A DNA stretch of 64,000 nucleotides, taken from NCBI GenBank assembly GCA_021775805.1, contig JAJFHD010000055.1, positions 1-64,000 on the forward strand, written 5' to 3'. The position numbers and the translations under genes are program-made. The notes below the pieces were generated by a model that ran no database searches, had not been told where the DNA came from, and saw only the letters and a list, made by a program, of their open reading frames with translations. Positions 16,664-26,000 of the stretch are shown in pieces (the stretch's first letter is position 1; the number at the start of each line of letters is the position of its first letter). The stretch comes from Alphaproteobacteria bacterium. Lineage in GTDB: Bacteria; Pseudomonadota; Alphaproteobacteria; Rhizobiales; JAJFHC01.

Positions 16664-17752
16664 ATGTCGCATTGGGGATCAGTGGAGAACGTGGTTGTTC
16701 TTGTTACGGACAATACAGCCCGCTCCGGCACGATTGCAGCCGCCGCCTCGCCCTCCTGCAAAGTCCACATGGTCGAGCTCGGGCTGGCCGGCAACGAGCC
16801 GATAGAATCGTGCAGTCTTCTGATTGCCGATGTTGCTCTGTCCGATCGCGACACCGTGGCCGCCCTTCGCCTGCAGTTGTCACATTGCAAACCGTCTCTC
16901 CCAATCCTCTTCGTGTCCGACACGATGGGTTACAATGAACAGGTTCAGGCAAACTTTCTGGGTGCCCGGGACGTCGTGCCCCGTGCGCAGCTAACTCAGA
17001 AGTTTGCCGCCATTGTGGCAAAACATGCACCGGTCAGGGATCTGAAATCCGTCGTCGGACATGTGGAAGATGTCAACCAGAACCTGTTCACGAGCGTCGC
17101 GAAGGGCGAAGTACTGCCGGCTCAGGAAGTCGAAAACTGTGCCGACCTAATCGCGGAAACGATCGCCCGGGATGGCCTCGCTTCATGGATGCAGGAACTG
17201 AAGAACTATCACAGTTACACCCATCGCCACTCCATGCACGTCAATGGCCTGGCCGTCGCCTTCGGCTTGACGCATGGCATGCGCGTGAGCGATGTCCGCC
17301 GGTTGGCAACCGGAGCCCTGCTCCACGACATCGGCAAGGCACGCATTCCCCTCGATATTCTGGACAAGCCGCATTTGCTGAGCCGGGAAGAAAACCGGCA
17401 AATGAGGAAACATCCGGAATACAGCGCCGAAGTCCTGGTGAAGGATGGTCAGTTCGACCCCGAAGTCGCCGACGTTGCCCGGCATCATCACGAATACCTT
17501 GACGGCAGCGGCTACCCTGATGGCCTAGTCGGCCATGACATCAGCGATCTGGTCCGCATTGTAACCATCGCGGATGTGTTTTCGGCCCTGGTAGACCGGC
17601 GATCCTACAAGAATGCCATGCCAAAAATGAAAGCGTATGCCGTTTTGTGTAGCATGAAGGGCAAGTTGGATATGGCTCTGGTGCGCGCGTTCGAACCTAT
17701 TGCACTCGAGTCCGACGCGCTCGATGCGATTGAGCGCAGAATGGCGTCCTGA
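16664..17752 (+). CDS. HD-GYP domain protein, probable c-di-GMP phosphodiesterase
   Basis: A 362-aa protein with a receiver-like N-terminal domain (about 8-120) lacking a clear phosphoacceptor and a C-terminal HD-GYP domain (about 180-345). Conserved residues are present: HRHSMHV, the HD pair His221-Asp222 in HDIGKARIP, HPEYSAEVL, HHHEYLDGSGYP with GYP at 283-285, and IADVFSAL. This predicts a metal-dependent phosphodiesterase hydrolysing cyclic di-GMP. A GGDEF-EAL gene is at 26437-28575. Confidence 0.86.
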   Translation: MSHWGSVENVVVLVTDNTARSGTIAAAASPSCKVHMVELGLAGNEPIESCSLLIADVALSDRDTVAALRLQLSHCKPSLPILFVSDTMGYNEQVQANFLGARDVVPRAQLTQKFAAIVAKHAPVRDLKSVVGHVEDVNQNLFTSVAKGEVLPAQEVENCADLIAETIARDGLASWMQELKNYHSYTHRHSMHVNGLAVAFGLTHGMRVSDVRRLATGALLHDIGKARIPLDILDKPHLLSREENRQMRKHPEYSAEVLVKDGQFDPEVADVARHHHEYLDGSGYPDGLVGHDISDLVRIVTIADVFSALVDRRSYKNAMPKMKAYAVLCSMKGKLDMALVRAFEPIALESDALDAIERRMAS

Positions 17753-17815
17753 GCGATAATCCGGCGGCCACCTCCGGCATTTTATGTATGTTTCTGGCAG
17801 CGAACGGCGTGCGCG

Positions 17816-18430
17816 TCACTCATGCATGGTCATTTTCATGATGTCGACCATCGTGGCATGGGCGTCTTCATCCCCGACGTTCGTAATCACGTGGTCCCGG
17901 TCACCGCGGTAGCGAAGCGTTTGGCCGGCGCTGACGACCTTCTTCTCACCGCCGACCGCCACCTCAAGCGTGCCTTTCAGGACACTCAGGTTCTCAACGC
18001 ATCCGCGTTGATGAGCCTCGGATTCAAGCATACCGCCCGGTTTTGCGTGAAAATCGTACCACTGCACAAATTCAACGACGTTCAGCCAGCCGATTATGGC
18101 CAAAGTGCACAATCCGTCTTCACTCGTCAGGACCGGCGTTGCCGTCCGGCCGGCAAAATCGATAAAGGCCTCGTTGCCCTCCGTCTTCAGGACTTCGTCA
18201 ATGGTCGTGTCAAGGGCGGAACTCAACCTCGAAATCGTGCCAATCGTGGGATTGGTCTCGTTGCGTTCGATTTGCGAGATGATTGACTTGGCCACCCCGG
18301 ATTGCTCCGACAGTTCGCCCAGGGACATGTTGTAGGCCTTGCGCAACCTCTGAATGGTTTTCCCCAGTTCAGGAGCAACGTCGCCTGCATTGTCCCTGCT
18401 GCCGCGTCGGGGGGTTTCCTTTTTGATCAT
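17816..18430 (-). CDS. XRE-cupin transcriptional regulator
   Basis: A 204-aa regulator with an XRE-type helix-turn-helix (about residues 22-80; GKTIQRLRKAYNMSLGELSEQSGVAKSIISQIERN) and a C-terminal cupin (ENLSVLKGTLEVAVGG, then GQTLRYRGDRDHVITN). XRE-cupin proteins control small-molecule catabolism or amino-acid and sulfur metabolism, sensing a ligand in the cupin. The gene is divergent from the siroheme/sulfite reductase operon, and the 281-bp spacer has two inverted repeats sharing GTTCG half-sites, so autoregulation and control of that operon are likely but unproven. Confidence 0.87.
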   Translation of the reverse strand: MIKKETPRRGSRDNAGDVAPELGKTIQRLRKAYNMSLGELSEQSGVAKSIISQIERNETNPTIGTISRLSSALDTTIDEVLKTEGNEAFIDFAGRTATPVLTSEDGLCTLAIIGWLNVVEFVQWYDFHAKPGGMLESEAHQRGCVENLSVLKGTLEVAVGGEKKVVSAGQTLRYRGDRDHVITNVGDEDAHATMVDIMKMTMHE

Positions 18431-18451
18431 TGTTTTCTATTTCACCCATTG

Positions 18452-18469
18452 CGTTCGTTAAAAAGAACG
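18452..18469. promoter_or_regulatory. candidate operator, inverted repeat near the XRE-cupin start
   Basis: CGTTC (18452-18456) and GAACG (18465-18469) flank an 8-bp spacer, 22-39 bp upstream of the XRE-cupin start codon and next to a TATATAAT stretch (18471-18479 region). It shares the GTTCG half-site with the repeat at 18562-18592. Confidence 0.4.
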
Positions 18470-18561
18470 ACTATATAATTCTCACTGAATTTGAATCACC
18501 GCGAGGCGCTACACCATTGTTGATGCGAGGGATTTTAACAATATCCCGCAATGTTTTCATC

Positions 18562-18592
18562 GCTGTTCGTTTTGTTTGATTAACCGAACAGC
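18562..18592. promoter_or_regulatory. candidate operator, 8-bp perfect inverted repeat upstream of cysG
   Basis: GCTGTTCG (18562-18569) and CGAACAGC (18585-18592) form a perfect dyad with a 15-bp spacer, about 120 bp upstream of cysG and 130 bp upstream of the XRE-cupin gene, a good place for a regulator controlling both directions. Confidence 0.45.
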
Positions 18593-18711
18593 TGTCGTTT
18601 TTGAATGAACCCCCTAAGTTAATACGCCGCGACGTTACAACCTTAGGGCCAAGGGTAAAAGCCGAAACGGCCAGATTGCTGGCCAACTGAGAGTAAGTAC
18701 CGGAGCCTGTC

Positions 18712-20187
18712 ATGAAACACTTTCCGATATTTCTGGACCTGGAGCATCAAAAGACTCTCGTCGTCGGCGGCGGAGAAGCGGCAGCTCAGAAGGTTCGGCT
18801 TATGCTCAAGACAGCTGTAGCTATTGTCGTGATAAGCGAACGGGTCACACCGGAACTGGCGGAATTTGCAAGAATCGGGCGTATCGCCTGGGTTGCCAGA
18901 AAATTCCAGGAAAGCGATCTTGACGGGAGCCGGCTGGTTTTTGTCGCCGGTCAGTCCGGTCAACTGTCGGAGCACATCTCGCAACTCGCGCAGACCCGCA
19001 ACATACCTGTCAACGTTGTCGATCAAGCCGCACTCTGCAGCTTCCTGATGCCGGCGATTGTCGACCGGGATCCCGTCACGATCGCCATTGGCACGGAAGG
19101 CACAGCGCCGGTCCTGGCCCGCCGGCTCAAATCGACAATCGAGGGGCTCCTGCCGCCCCGCCTCGGTGAACTTGCCAGATTTGCTCAAGAATTGCGGCCG
19201 CGCGTTGCCCGCGAGATTCCAGAGGGTGTCGCACGCCGCAGCTTCTGGGACGCGTTCTTTTTCGGCAAAATCCGGGACGCGTTTTTCTCCGAGAACACAG
19301 TCAACGGGAGCGCCGGCCTTAGCCGTGCGATTGACGCAGAAATATCAGGGCACGGCACCGACCGTGGGGGCAGCGTTGCGTTGGTGGGCGCTGGACCGGG
19401 TGATCCGGAACTGCTGACACTCAAGGCGCAGCGCAAACTTCAGGAAGCCGATGTCATAGTCCATGACCGCCTGATCGGTCCGGCAATTCTCGATTACGCC
19501 CGTCGTGACGCCGAACGGATCGATGTCGGCAAGGCCCCGGGAAGACTTTCTCCTTCCCAGCACGACATCAATCGGATCCTGATCGATCAGGCAGTCCTGG
19601 GCAAGACGGTCGTGCGCCTCAAGGGCGGCGACCCCTACATCTTCGGACGCGGCGCAGAAGAACAGGCCGCGCTCGAGGAACATGGCATCACTGTGGAAAT
19701 AGTGCCGGGCATAACCTCTGCCGCGGCCTGCGCGGCCTCGGTCAAGCTGCCGCTGACCACGCGTGGACGGAATCGCAGTCTCACGATCCTGACAGGTACG
19801 ACACAAAACGGCGCTGCCGACCACGATTGGCAAGCCCTGGCGGCACCCGGACAGGCATTTGCAATCTACATGGGCGTGGCCAATGCGTGCCACTTGCAAC
19901 AGGAACTCCTCACGGCCGGGATCGCGCCAAGGACGCCGGTTGTCATCGTTGAGAACGGCACCCTGCCAAATGAGCGGTGTGTTTCAACCAGAATCCAGCA
20001 CTTGAAACGAACCATCCGCGCTGAACGGATCAAGGGCCCGGCGATCATATATGTCGGTCTCAGCTGGCCGAGCGCGCATCAGGTTTCAGCACCGGATACG
20101 CAATCGATCGGGGAGATTATTCCCTTCCCTACCTCAATTCAGCAAACCTACGCCACAGATGGTCCATTGAAGGAGTTCGCCCGATGA
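18712..20187 (+). CDS. cysG: siroheme synthase CysG (trifunctional)
   Basis: A full-length 491-aa fusion making siroheme from uroporphyrinogen III. The N-terminal half is the precorrin-2 dehydrogenase/ferrochelatase (FLDLEHQKTLVVGGGEAAAQKV, then VDRDPVTIAIGTEGTAPVLARR). The C-terminal half is the SAM-dependent uroporphyrinogen methyltransferase (VGAGPGDPELLTLKA, RLKGGDPYIFGRGAEE, VPGITSAAACAAS). It opens the operon with DUF2849, cysI and DUF934; its stop overlaps the next start by 4 bp. Siroheme is the cofactor of the sulfite reductase two genes downstream. Confidence 0.94.
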   Translation: MKHFPIFLDLEHQKTLVVGGGEAAAQKVRLMLKTAVAIVVISERVTPELAEFARIGRIAWVARKFQESDLDGSRLVFVAGQSGQLSEHISQLAQTRNIPVNVVDQAALCSFLMPAIVDRDPVTIAIGTEGTAPVLARRLKSTIEGLLPPRLGELARFAQELRPRVAREIPEGVARRSFWDAFFFGKIRDAFFSENTVNGSAGLSRAIDAEISGHGTDRGGSVALVGAGPGDPELLTLKAQRKLQEADVIVHDRLIGPAILDYARRDAERIDVGKAPGRLSPSQHDINRILIDQAVLGKTVVRLKGGDPYIFGRGAEEQAALEEHGITVEIVPGITSAAACAASVKLPLTTRGRNRSLTILTGTTQNGAADHDWQALAAPGQAFAIYMGVANACHLQQELLTAGIAPRTPVVIVENGTLPNERCVSTRIQHLKRTIRAERIKGPAIIYVGLSWPSAHQVSAPDTQSIGEIIPFPTSIQQTYATDGPLKEFAR

Positions 20188-20552
20188 ACGGAAAAATCCT
20201 TACTGCAAACGCGTTGTTGAGCGGCGACGTCATCTATTTCAGCCAGACCGGCACCTGGTCACGGGACCTCGACGAGGCCTTCGTCGGGTTGGACGACAAC
20301 GCCTGGAAGTGGCTTGGGCAAAAGGGTGAAGGCGAGGACCGCATCGGTCGTGTGGTGGGGCCTTATCTTGTCGATGTCGAGAAGACCGCGAATGGCGTTC
20401 GGCCGACCCATATCCGCGAACGCATCCGCACCCTTGGTCCGACGGTTCGCAATGACCTGGGCAAACAGGCGCAGAATATCGGTGTTTCGGTCGGACCGGT
20501 CGAGGCCCTCCCCATTTCATCCGGAGAACGGCAATATGTATCGCTACGATGA
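20184..20552 (+). CDS. DUF2849 family protein
   Basis: A 122-aa protein of unknown function found almost always between cysG and cysI in alphaproteobacteria. It opens with KILTANALLSGDVIYFS and contains WSRDLDEAFVG, typical of the family. It overlaps cysG by 4 bp (ATGA) and the cysI start by 17 bp, so all are tightly coupled. A role in sulfite reductase assembly or electron delivery is an inference from context only. Confidence 0.85.
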   Translation: MNGKILTANALLSGDVIYFSQTGTWSRDLDEAFVGLDDNAWKWLGQKGEGEDRIGRVVGPYLVDVEKTANGVRPTHIRERIRTLGPTVRNDLGKQAQNIGVSVGPVEALPISSGERQYVSLR

Positions 20553-22191
20553 GTTCGACTCCCAGTTCGTCCATCAGCGGGTCGCCCAGTTCCGCGACCA
20601 GGTGGACCGCCGCCTCTCCGGCGACCTGACCGAAGAGGAATTCAAGCCTCTCCGGCTGATGAATGGACTGTATCTGCAATTACACGCTTATATGCTCCGG
20701 GTGGCGGTTCCCTATGGCACGCTTTCCGGCCGGCAGATGCACAAGCTCGCCTACATCGCCGACAAGTATGACCGTGGTTACGGCCATTTCACGACCCGGC
20801 AGAACATTCAGTACAACTGGCCCAAGCTTGAAGAGACCGGTGACATACTGGAGCATCTGGCGGAAGTGGAGATGCATGCCATCCAGACCAGCGGAAACTG
20901 CATTCGCAACACGACATCGGATCAATGGGCCGGCGTTGCCGCCGACGAGGTCGCCGATCCCCGGCCGATCTGCGAAATCATCAGGCAATGGTCGAGCCTG
21001 CATCCGGAATTCACCTTCCTGCCGCGAAAGTTCAAGATTGCGGTTACCGGTTCGCCAAACGACCGGGCAGCCGTCAAGGTTCATGACATCGGCCTGCGCA
21101 TGCACCTGGGTGAATCCGGCGAACCCGGTTACGAGGTAATCGTCGGCGGCGGCCAGGGACGCACGCCCATGATAGGCGCCACCGTCCGAGAATGGCTGCC
21201 CGAGAAGGACCTCCTGCCCTATCTCGAAGCGATTATGCGCGTCTATAACCTTTTCGGACGGCGCGACAACAAATACAAGGCGCGTATCAAAATCCTGGTG
21301 CATGAGTTGGGCGCAGCAGAATTCACCAGGCTCGTCGAGGAGGAATTTGCACGTCTCGACGTCAACCTGACGGCGCCGGATCCGGCTGAAGTTGAGCGCA
21401 TCCATGCTTATTTTGCGCCACCTGCCTATGAGGCCCTGCCGGCAACGGACAAGTCTTTCGAGCTGTCGAAACTCGAAAACCGGGAATTCGGATTGTGGGT
21501 ACGTTCGAATGTTGCCACGCACAAGGTGGACGGCTACGCCATCGTGAATATTTCCCTGAAACCGATTTCTGGCATCCCCGGAGACGCCTCCGCCGATCAG
21601 ATGCGCGCGGTGGCAGACTTTGCCGAACGTTACAGTTTCGACGAGATCCGCGTCACGCATTCACAAAACCTCGTGCTGCCTTACGTGCGCCAGTCGGACC
21701 TGTTTGATCTCTGGATGAAATTGAGGGCAGCAGACCTTGCCACGGCCAATATCGGCCTTGTGACGGACATTATTGCCTGTCCCGGCATGGATTACTGCTC
21801 TTTGGCAACGGCGCGTTCCATACCCATTGCCCAGGAGATCTCCACCCGGTTTGAGAACATCAAGCGCCAGCACGATGTCGGGCCTCTGCAGATCAAGATT
21901 TCGGGCTGCATAAACGCCTGCGGCCACCATCACGTGGGACACATCGGTATCCTCGGCGTCGACAAGAAAGGCAAGGAGTTCTACCAGATCACGCTGGGCG
22001 GCAGTGCCGACGAAAACGCGTCGATCGGCAAAATCCTCGGACCGGGGTTCTCCGGCGATCAGATTACCGACGCGGTCGAGACGATCGTCGACACCTATCT
22101 GGCGGTGAGACAGGCCGGCGAGACATTCCTTGAAACCTATCGGCGCCTTGGCGCCAGTCCATTCAAGGAGACACTCTATGCCCCTGCTTAA
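20536..22191 (+). CDS. cysI: sulfite reductase (nitrite/sulfite reductase hemoprotein)
   Basis: A 551-aa siroheme- and [4Fe-4S]-containing reductase. Substrate- and cofactor-binding elements are visible: GHFTTRQNIQYNW, TSGNCIRNTTSDQWAG, and the cluster-ligand motifs CPGMDYC (C-x5-C) and GCINACGHHHVGH (C-x3-C). Reduction of sulfite to sulfide for assimilation fits the cysG-DUF2849 and DUF934 neighbours better than nitrite reduction. The ATG at 20536 was chosen over the frame's upstream extension to 20314 because MYRYDEFDSQFV is the family N-terminus. Confidence 0.92.
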   Translation: MYRYDEFDSQFVHQRVAQFRDQVDRRLSGDLTEEEFKPLRLMNGLYLQLHAYMLRVAVPYGTLSGRQMHKLAYIADKYDRGYGHFTTRQNIQYNWPKLEETGDILEHLAEVEMHAIQTSGNCIRNTTSDQWAGVAADEVADPRPICEIIRQWSSLHPEFTFLPRKFKIAVTGSPNDRAAVKVHDIGLRMHLGESGEPGYEVIVGGGQGRTPMIGATVREWLPEKDLLPYLEAIMRVYNLFGRRDNKYKARIKILVHELGAAEFTRLVEEEFARLDVNLTAPDPAEVERIHAYFAPPAYEALPATDKSFELSKLENREFGLWVRSNVATHKVDGYAIVNISLKPISGIPGDASADQMRAVADFAERYSFDEIRVTHSQNLVLPYVRQSDLFDLWMKLRAADLATANIGLVTDIIACPGMDYCSLATARSIPIAQEISTRFENIKRQHDVGPLQIKISGCINACGHHHVGHIGILGVDKKGKEFYQITLGGSADENASIGKILGPGFSGDQITDAVETIVDTYLAVRQAGETFLETYRRLGASPFKETLYAPA

Positions 22192-22669
22192 GAACGGACA
22201 GATCAGCGTCGATCAATGGGTCCGCGTCAACGATGGCGACCCTCTGCCCCGATCCGGCGACATCATCATTTCATTTGACCGGTATGCGAATGAAACCGAA
22301 GGCACGGCCCCCGTGACGGGCCGCATTGGCGTTACCTTCGAAAACGACAGACCGATAGAAGAAATTCTTGCCCACATCGCAAACGTAGATCTTGTCGTTC
22401 TCTGCTTCCCGGCGTTCACGGATGGCCGCGCCTACTCCCAGGCCCGTACGTTGCGTCATCAGTTCCGGTTTGATGGTGAGATCAGAGCCAGCGGGAATGT
22501 GTTGCCGGATCAGATCTCACTGATGAACGAATGTGGCTTCGACGCCTTCGAGATCGACGCCGAACGCGACCTGACGGCCTGGAAGCGCACCGCAGATGCG
22601 GTCACCGTGTCTTACCAGCGCGGCTATGGTGCCCGCCGGCAGCGGACGCCCCCAGTGAACCCAGCGTAG
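22178..22669 (+). CDS. DUF934 family protein of the cys operon
   Basis: A 163-aa protein, DUF934, a regular companion of alphaproteobacterial and betaproteobacterial cysI. It has FPAFTDGRAYSQARTLR, the family signature, and ends in a basic tail. It starts inside the cysI stop region with AAGGAG at 22165-22170. Its molecular role is unknown; the context suggests a function in sulfite reduction. Confidence 0.85.
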   Translation: MPLLKNGQISVDQWVRVNDGDPLPRSGDIIISFDRYANETEGTAPVTGRIGVTFENDRPIEEILAHIANVDLVVLCFPAFTDGRAYSQARTLRHQFRFDGEIRASGNVLPDQISLMNECGFDAFEIDAERDLTAWKRTADAVTVSYQRGYGARRQRTPPVNPA

Positions 22670-22863
22670 CGTCCCATAGAGCCCGCGCTCGACGCCTCGG
22701 ACGGTGGCCCTTTGATTGCCACATCGTGAGCCTGCGATAGAGGCGGCGGATCACATTCTGAAGAGTCCTTGCCGTCACTGGGCCGAGGCGCGCGCCGAGT
22801 CGGTTTCGGTAGTGCTGCATTGAGGCCACAGGAACCCGGTTTCATTAACGTTTCCAAGTAACG

Positions 22864-22879
22864 TTAACCATCAATTAAC
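22864..22879. promoter_or_regulatory. CtrA binding site 1
   Basis: TTAA (22864-22867), 7 bases, TTAAC (22875-22879): an exact match to the alphaproteobacterial CtrA consensus TTAA-N7-TTAAC, about 170 bp upstream of the nrdJ start. Confidence 0.72.
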
Positions 22880-22891
22880 GAAATGTTTACG

Positions 22892-22907
22892 TTAATGAAT
22901 GTTTAAC
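22892..22907. promoter_or_regulatory. CtrA binding site 2
   Basis: TTAA (22892-22895), 7 bases, TTAAC (22903-22907): a second exact CtrA consensus, 28 bp from the first and on the same helical side to within about one third of a turn. Two perfect sites this close are unlikely by chance in GC-rich DNA. Confidence 0.72.
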
Positions 22908-23042
22908 GCTACTGTCTCTTCGCGGCATTCGGAGAAGAGACGTAGTTCAGCGATCGCGCAGAGGCCATGCCGATCGATTATTGGGACGTCTTTTACATCC
23001 GCCCGGATTCCGCATCGTATAGTATTTGAGCGAGTAACCTAG

Positions 23043-26000
23043 ATGCGGATTGAGCGGCGGTTTACCGTCGATGGTGCGTGCCCCTATGCCACCATCGAAT
23101 TTTCAAAAACGACAAGTGAAATCAAGAATCCAGACGGTTCGGTGGTCACCCGAATCGAGGGAATCTGCGTTCCGAGGTCATGGAGCCGCGTGGCATCCGA
23201 CGTTCTCGCGCAGAAATACTTCGTCAAAAAGGGCGTGCCCGCCAGACTCGTCAAAGTGAAAGAGCCCGGTGTTCCCGAGTGGCTCTGGAACGCGACCGCT
23301 GACACCCGCGGTATGGCAAACCTTCCCGATAAGGAGAAATACGGCTCTGAAACCGACGCCCGTCAGGTGTTCGACCGGCTTGCCGGCACGTGGACATACT
23401 GGGGGTGGAAAGCCGGGTACTTCGACACCGAGGCGGACGCCCACGCATTCCACGACGAACTGCGCTACATGCTGGCGGCTCAGTTGGCCGCGCCAAATTC
23501 GCCGCAGTGGTTCAACACCGGTCTCTACTGGGCCTACGGCATCGACCGTCCGAGCGAAGGCCAGTTTTTTGTCGACTTCCAGTCAGGCGAACTGATGGAG
23601 TCGGGTTCGGCCTACCGTCATCCCCAGCCCCACTCCTGTTTCATTCAGGGTGTCGATGACGATCTCCTGAATTCCGGCGGAATACTCGACCTGTGGGTCC
23701 GGGAGGCACGGCTGTTCAAATACGGCGCCGGCACCGGTGCAAACTTCTCCGCGATCCGGGGCGCAGGCGAGCCATTGTCGCGCGGCGGTGTTTCGTCCGG
23801 CCTGATGTCGTTTCTGAACGTCGGCGACCATGCAGCCGGATCCCTGAGTTCCGGAGGTTCGACACGCCGGGCGGCCAAAATGGTGGTCGTCGACATCGAC
23901 CACCCCGACATTGAGGAATACATAAACTGGAAAGTTCGCGAAGAGCAAAAGGTGGCAGCCCTTGTCACCGGCTCAAAAGTCCTTTCCCAGCATCTGACAG
24001 CGATCATGAACGCCTGCCTGAACGGCCCGGACAAAGACGCACTGGCGTCGGTTCGGCCGGACCCGTTCGAGCCCGGACAAAACCCGACACTTGCCTCCGC
24101 GATCAGGACTGCCCGCCAGAACCATGTCTCGGAGAATTACATTTGGCGCGCCATACAATTTGCCAGACAGGGCTACACCGAAATCTCGTTTCCGGTCTAC
24201 AACGCAAACTGGGACTCTGAGGCCTACAGGACCGTTTCAGGTCAGAATTCCAACAATTCGATCCGGGTATGCGACGACTATCTGAACGCCGTGGCCACGG
24301 GTGGAACCTGGGACCTGACAAGAAGAACGGACGGACAGGTTGCCCGTACGGTGGATGCGCGCCGTCTTTGGGAGAGCGTTTGCCATGCGGCCTGGGCATC
24401 TGCCGACCCGGGCATCCACTTCCATACCACGATCAACGATTGGCATACATGTCCGCAATCGGGTGCCATATCGGCGTCGAACTCGTGTTCGGAATTCAAG
24501 TTCCTCGACAACACCGCAAGCACCCTCGCGTCCGTCAACCTGATGAAATTCCGAGAGGACGACGGTAGTCTCGACACAAACAGTTTCCAGTACGCCGCCC
24601 GTTTGTGGACGATCGTTCTCGACATCTCCGTTGCCATGGCCCAATACCCATCGGCTGAAATTGCCAGGCGCACTCACGACTATCGTCCTGTGGGCTTGGG
24701 CTACAGCAATCTCGGCGGATACCTGATGGCGTCCGGGATCGCCTACGATTCAGATGAAGGACGCGCCCGATGCGCCGGCATCACGGCGTTGCTCACTGGC
24801 ACCGCCTATGCCACTTCAGCCGAGATGGCCCGCAACCTGACACCCTTCCAGGAGTACCAACACAATGCCCGCGACATGCTCCGGGTCATCCGCAATCACC
24901 GCAGGGCGTCCTATGGCGGACAACGGTATGAAGGTCTCCATACCACCCCGGTAGCGCTCGATGAAGACCGGTGCAGCGACAAACGACTGGTCAGTGCGGC
25001 ACGACGGAGTTGGGACGATGCATTAATGCTGGGGCGCGCGTACGGTTTTCGGAACGCTCAAGCCAGTGTGCTTGCCCCGACAGGAACAATCGGTCTTGTG
25101 ATGGATTGCGACACCATGGGCATCGAACCGGATTTTTCATTGATCAAGTTCAAGCAGCTTGGCGGCGGTGGATATTTCAAGATTGTCAATCGGGTGGCGA
25201 CGAACGGCCTCAGGTCCTTGGGGTACGACGATTCCGAAATCGAAGAAATGATCCTTTACGCGGTTGGCCATGGAAGCCTCAAACAGGCGCCCGCAATCAA
25301 CCATGAAACATTGAAGGCCAAAGGCTTCACCGCGGACAAGATTGAGTTGATCGAAGCAGGATTGAGCGGGTTGTTCGACATTCGTTTCGCTTTCAGTCAC
25401 TGGGCGCTGGGCAAAACATTCTGCATGGAAAAGCTGGGTTTCACGAGTCTGCAACTGGAAGACCCCGACTTCGATCCGCTGAGAGAACTGGGGTTCTGCC
25501 GCGCGGAAATTGAAGCGGCCAACACCTATTGTTGCGGCGCCATGACACTGGAAGGCGCTCCCGGACTGAAAGAACGTGATCTGCCGGTATTTGATTGCGC
25601 CAACACGTCGGGACGCAGGGGAAAACGGGTCTTGACCGTCGACAGCCACATCAAGATGTTGGCCGCGGCTCAACCGTTCGTCTCTGGCGGCATCTCAAAG
25701 ACCATCAACATGCCCAATGCGGCAACAGTCGATGATTGCCACGAGGCCTATCTCCTGTCATGGCGGCTGGGCCTGAAGGCAAACGCGCTCTATCGCGACG
25801 GCTCCAAGTTGTCTCAGCCTCTGTCGGTCGGACTGCTGCCAGAGGCACCGGAACAGGAATTCGAGAACAGCGGAGCAATACCGGACGACATCGTCGAATT
25901 GACAGGGCGCATACTGGCCTGTGTCGCGGACAGGGTTTCGGCAGGCATGGACAAGGCCGTATCCGAACACGAAGGATACCCGGTCAATCTGTCGGGCCAA

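Larger units (their letters stand above)
22670..23042. other. intergenic region and nrdJ leader
   Basis: 373 bp between DUF934 and nrdJ. It contains the two CtrA boxes listed separately, and just downstream a hairpin with arms GTCTCTTC (22914-22921) and GAAGAGAC (22934-22941). No cobalamin riboswitch motif was recognised, and no tRNA or credible ORF. Confidence 0.5.

Noticed and set aside
22602-22829. Short basic minus-strand ORF between DUF934 and nrdJ
   Set aside because: Arg-rich composition but no family match, and it overlaps the conserved end of the DUF934 gene.
22908-23042. Cobalamin riboswitch in front of nrdJ
   Set aside because: B12-box-like GCCACTG and the surrounding core could not be found; only a simple 8-bp hairpin is present.
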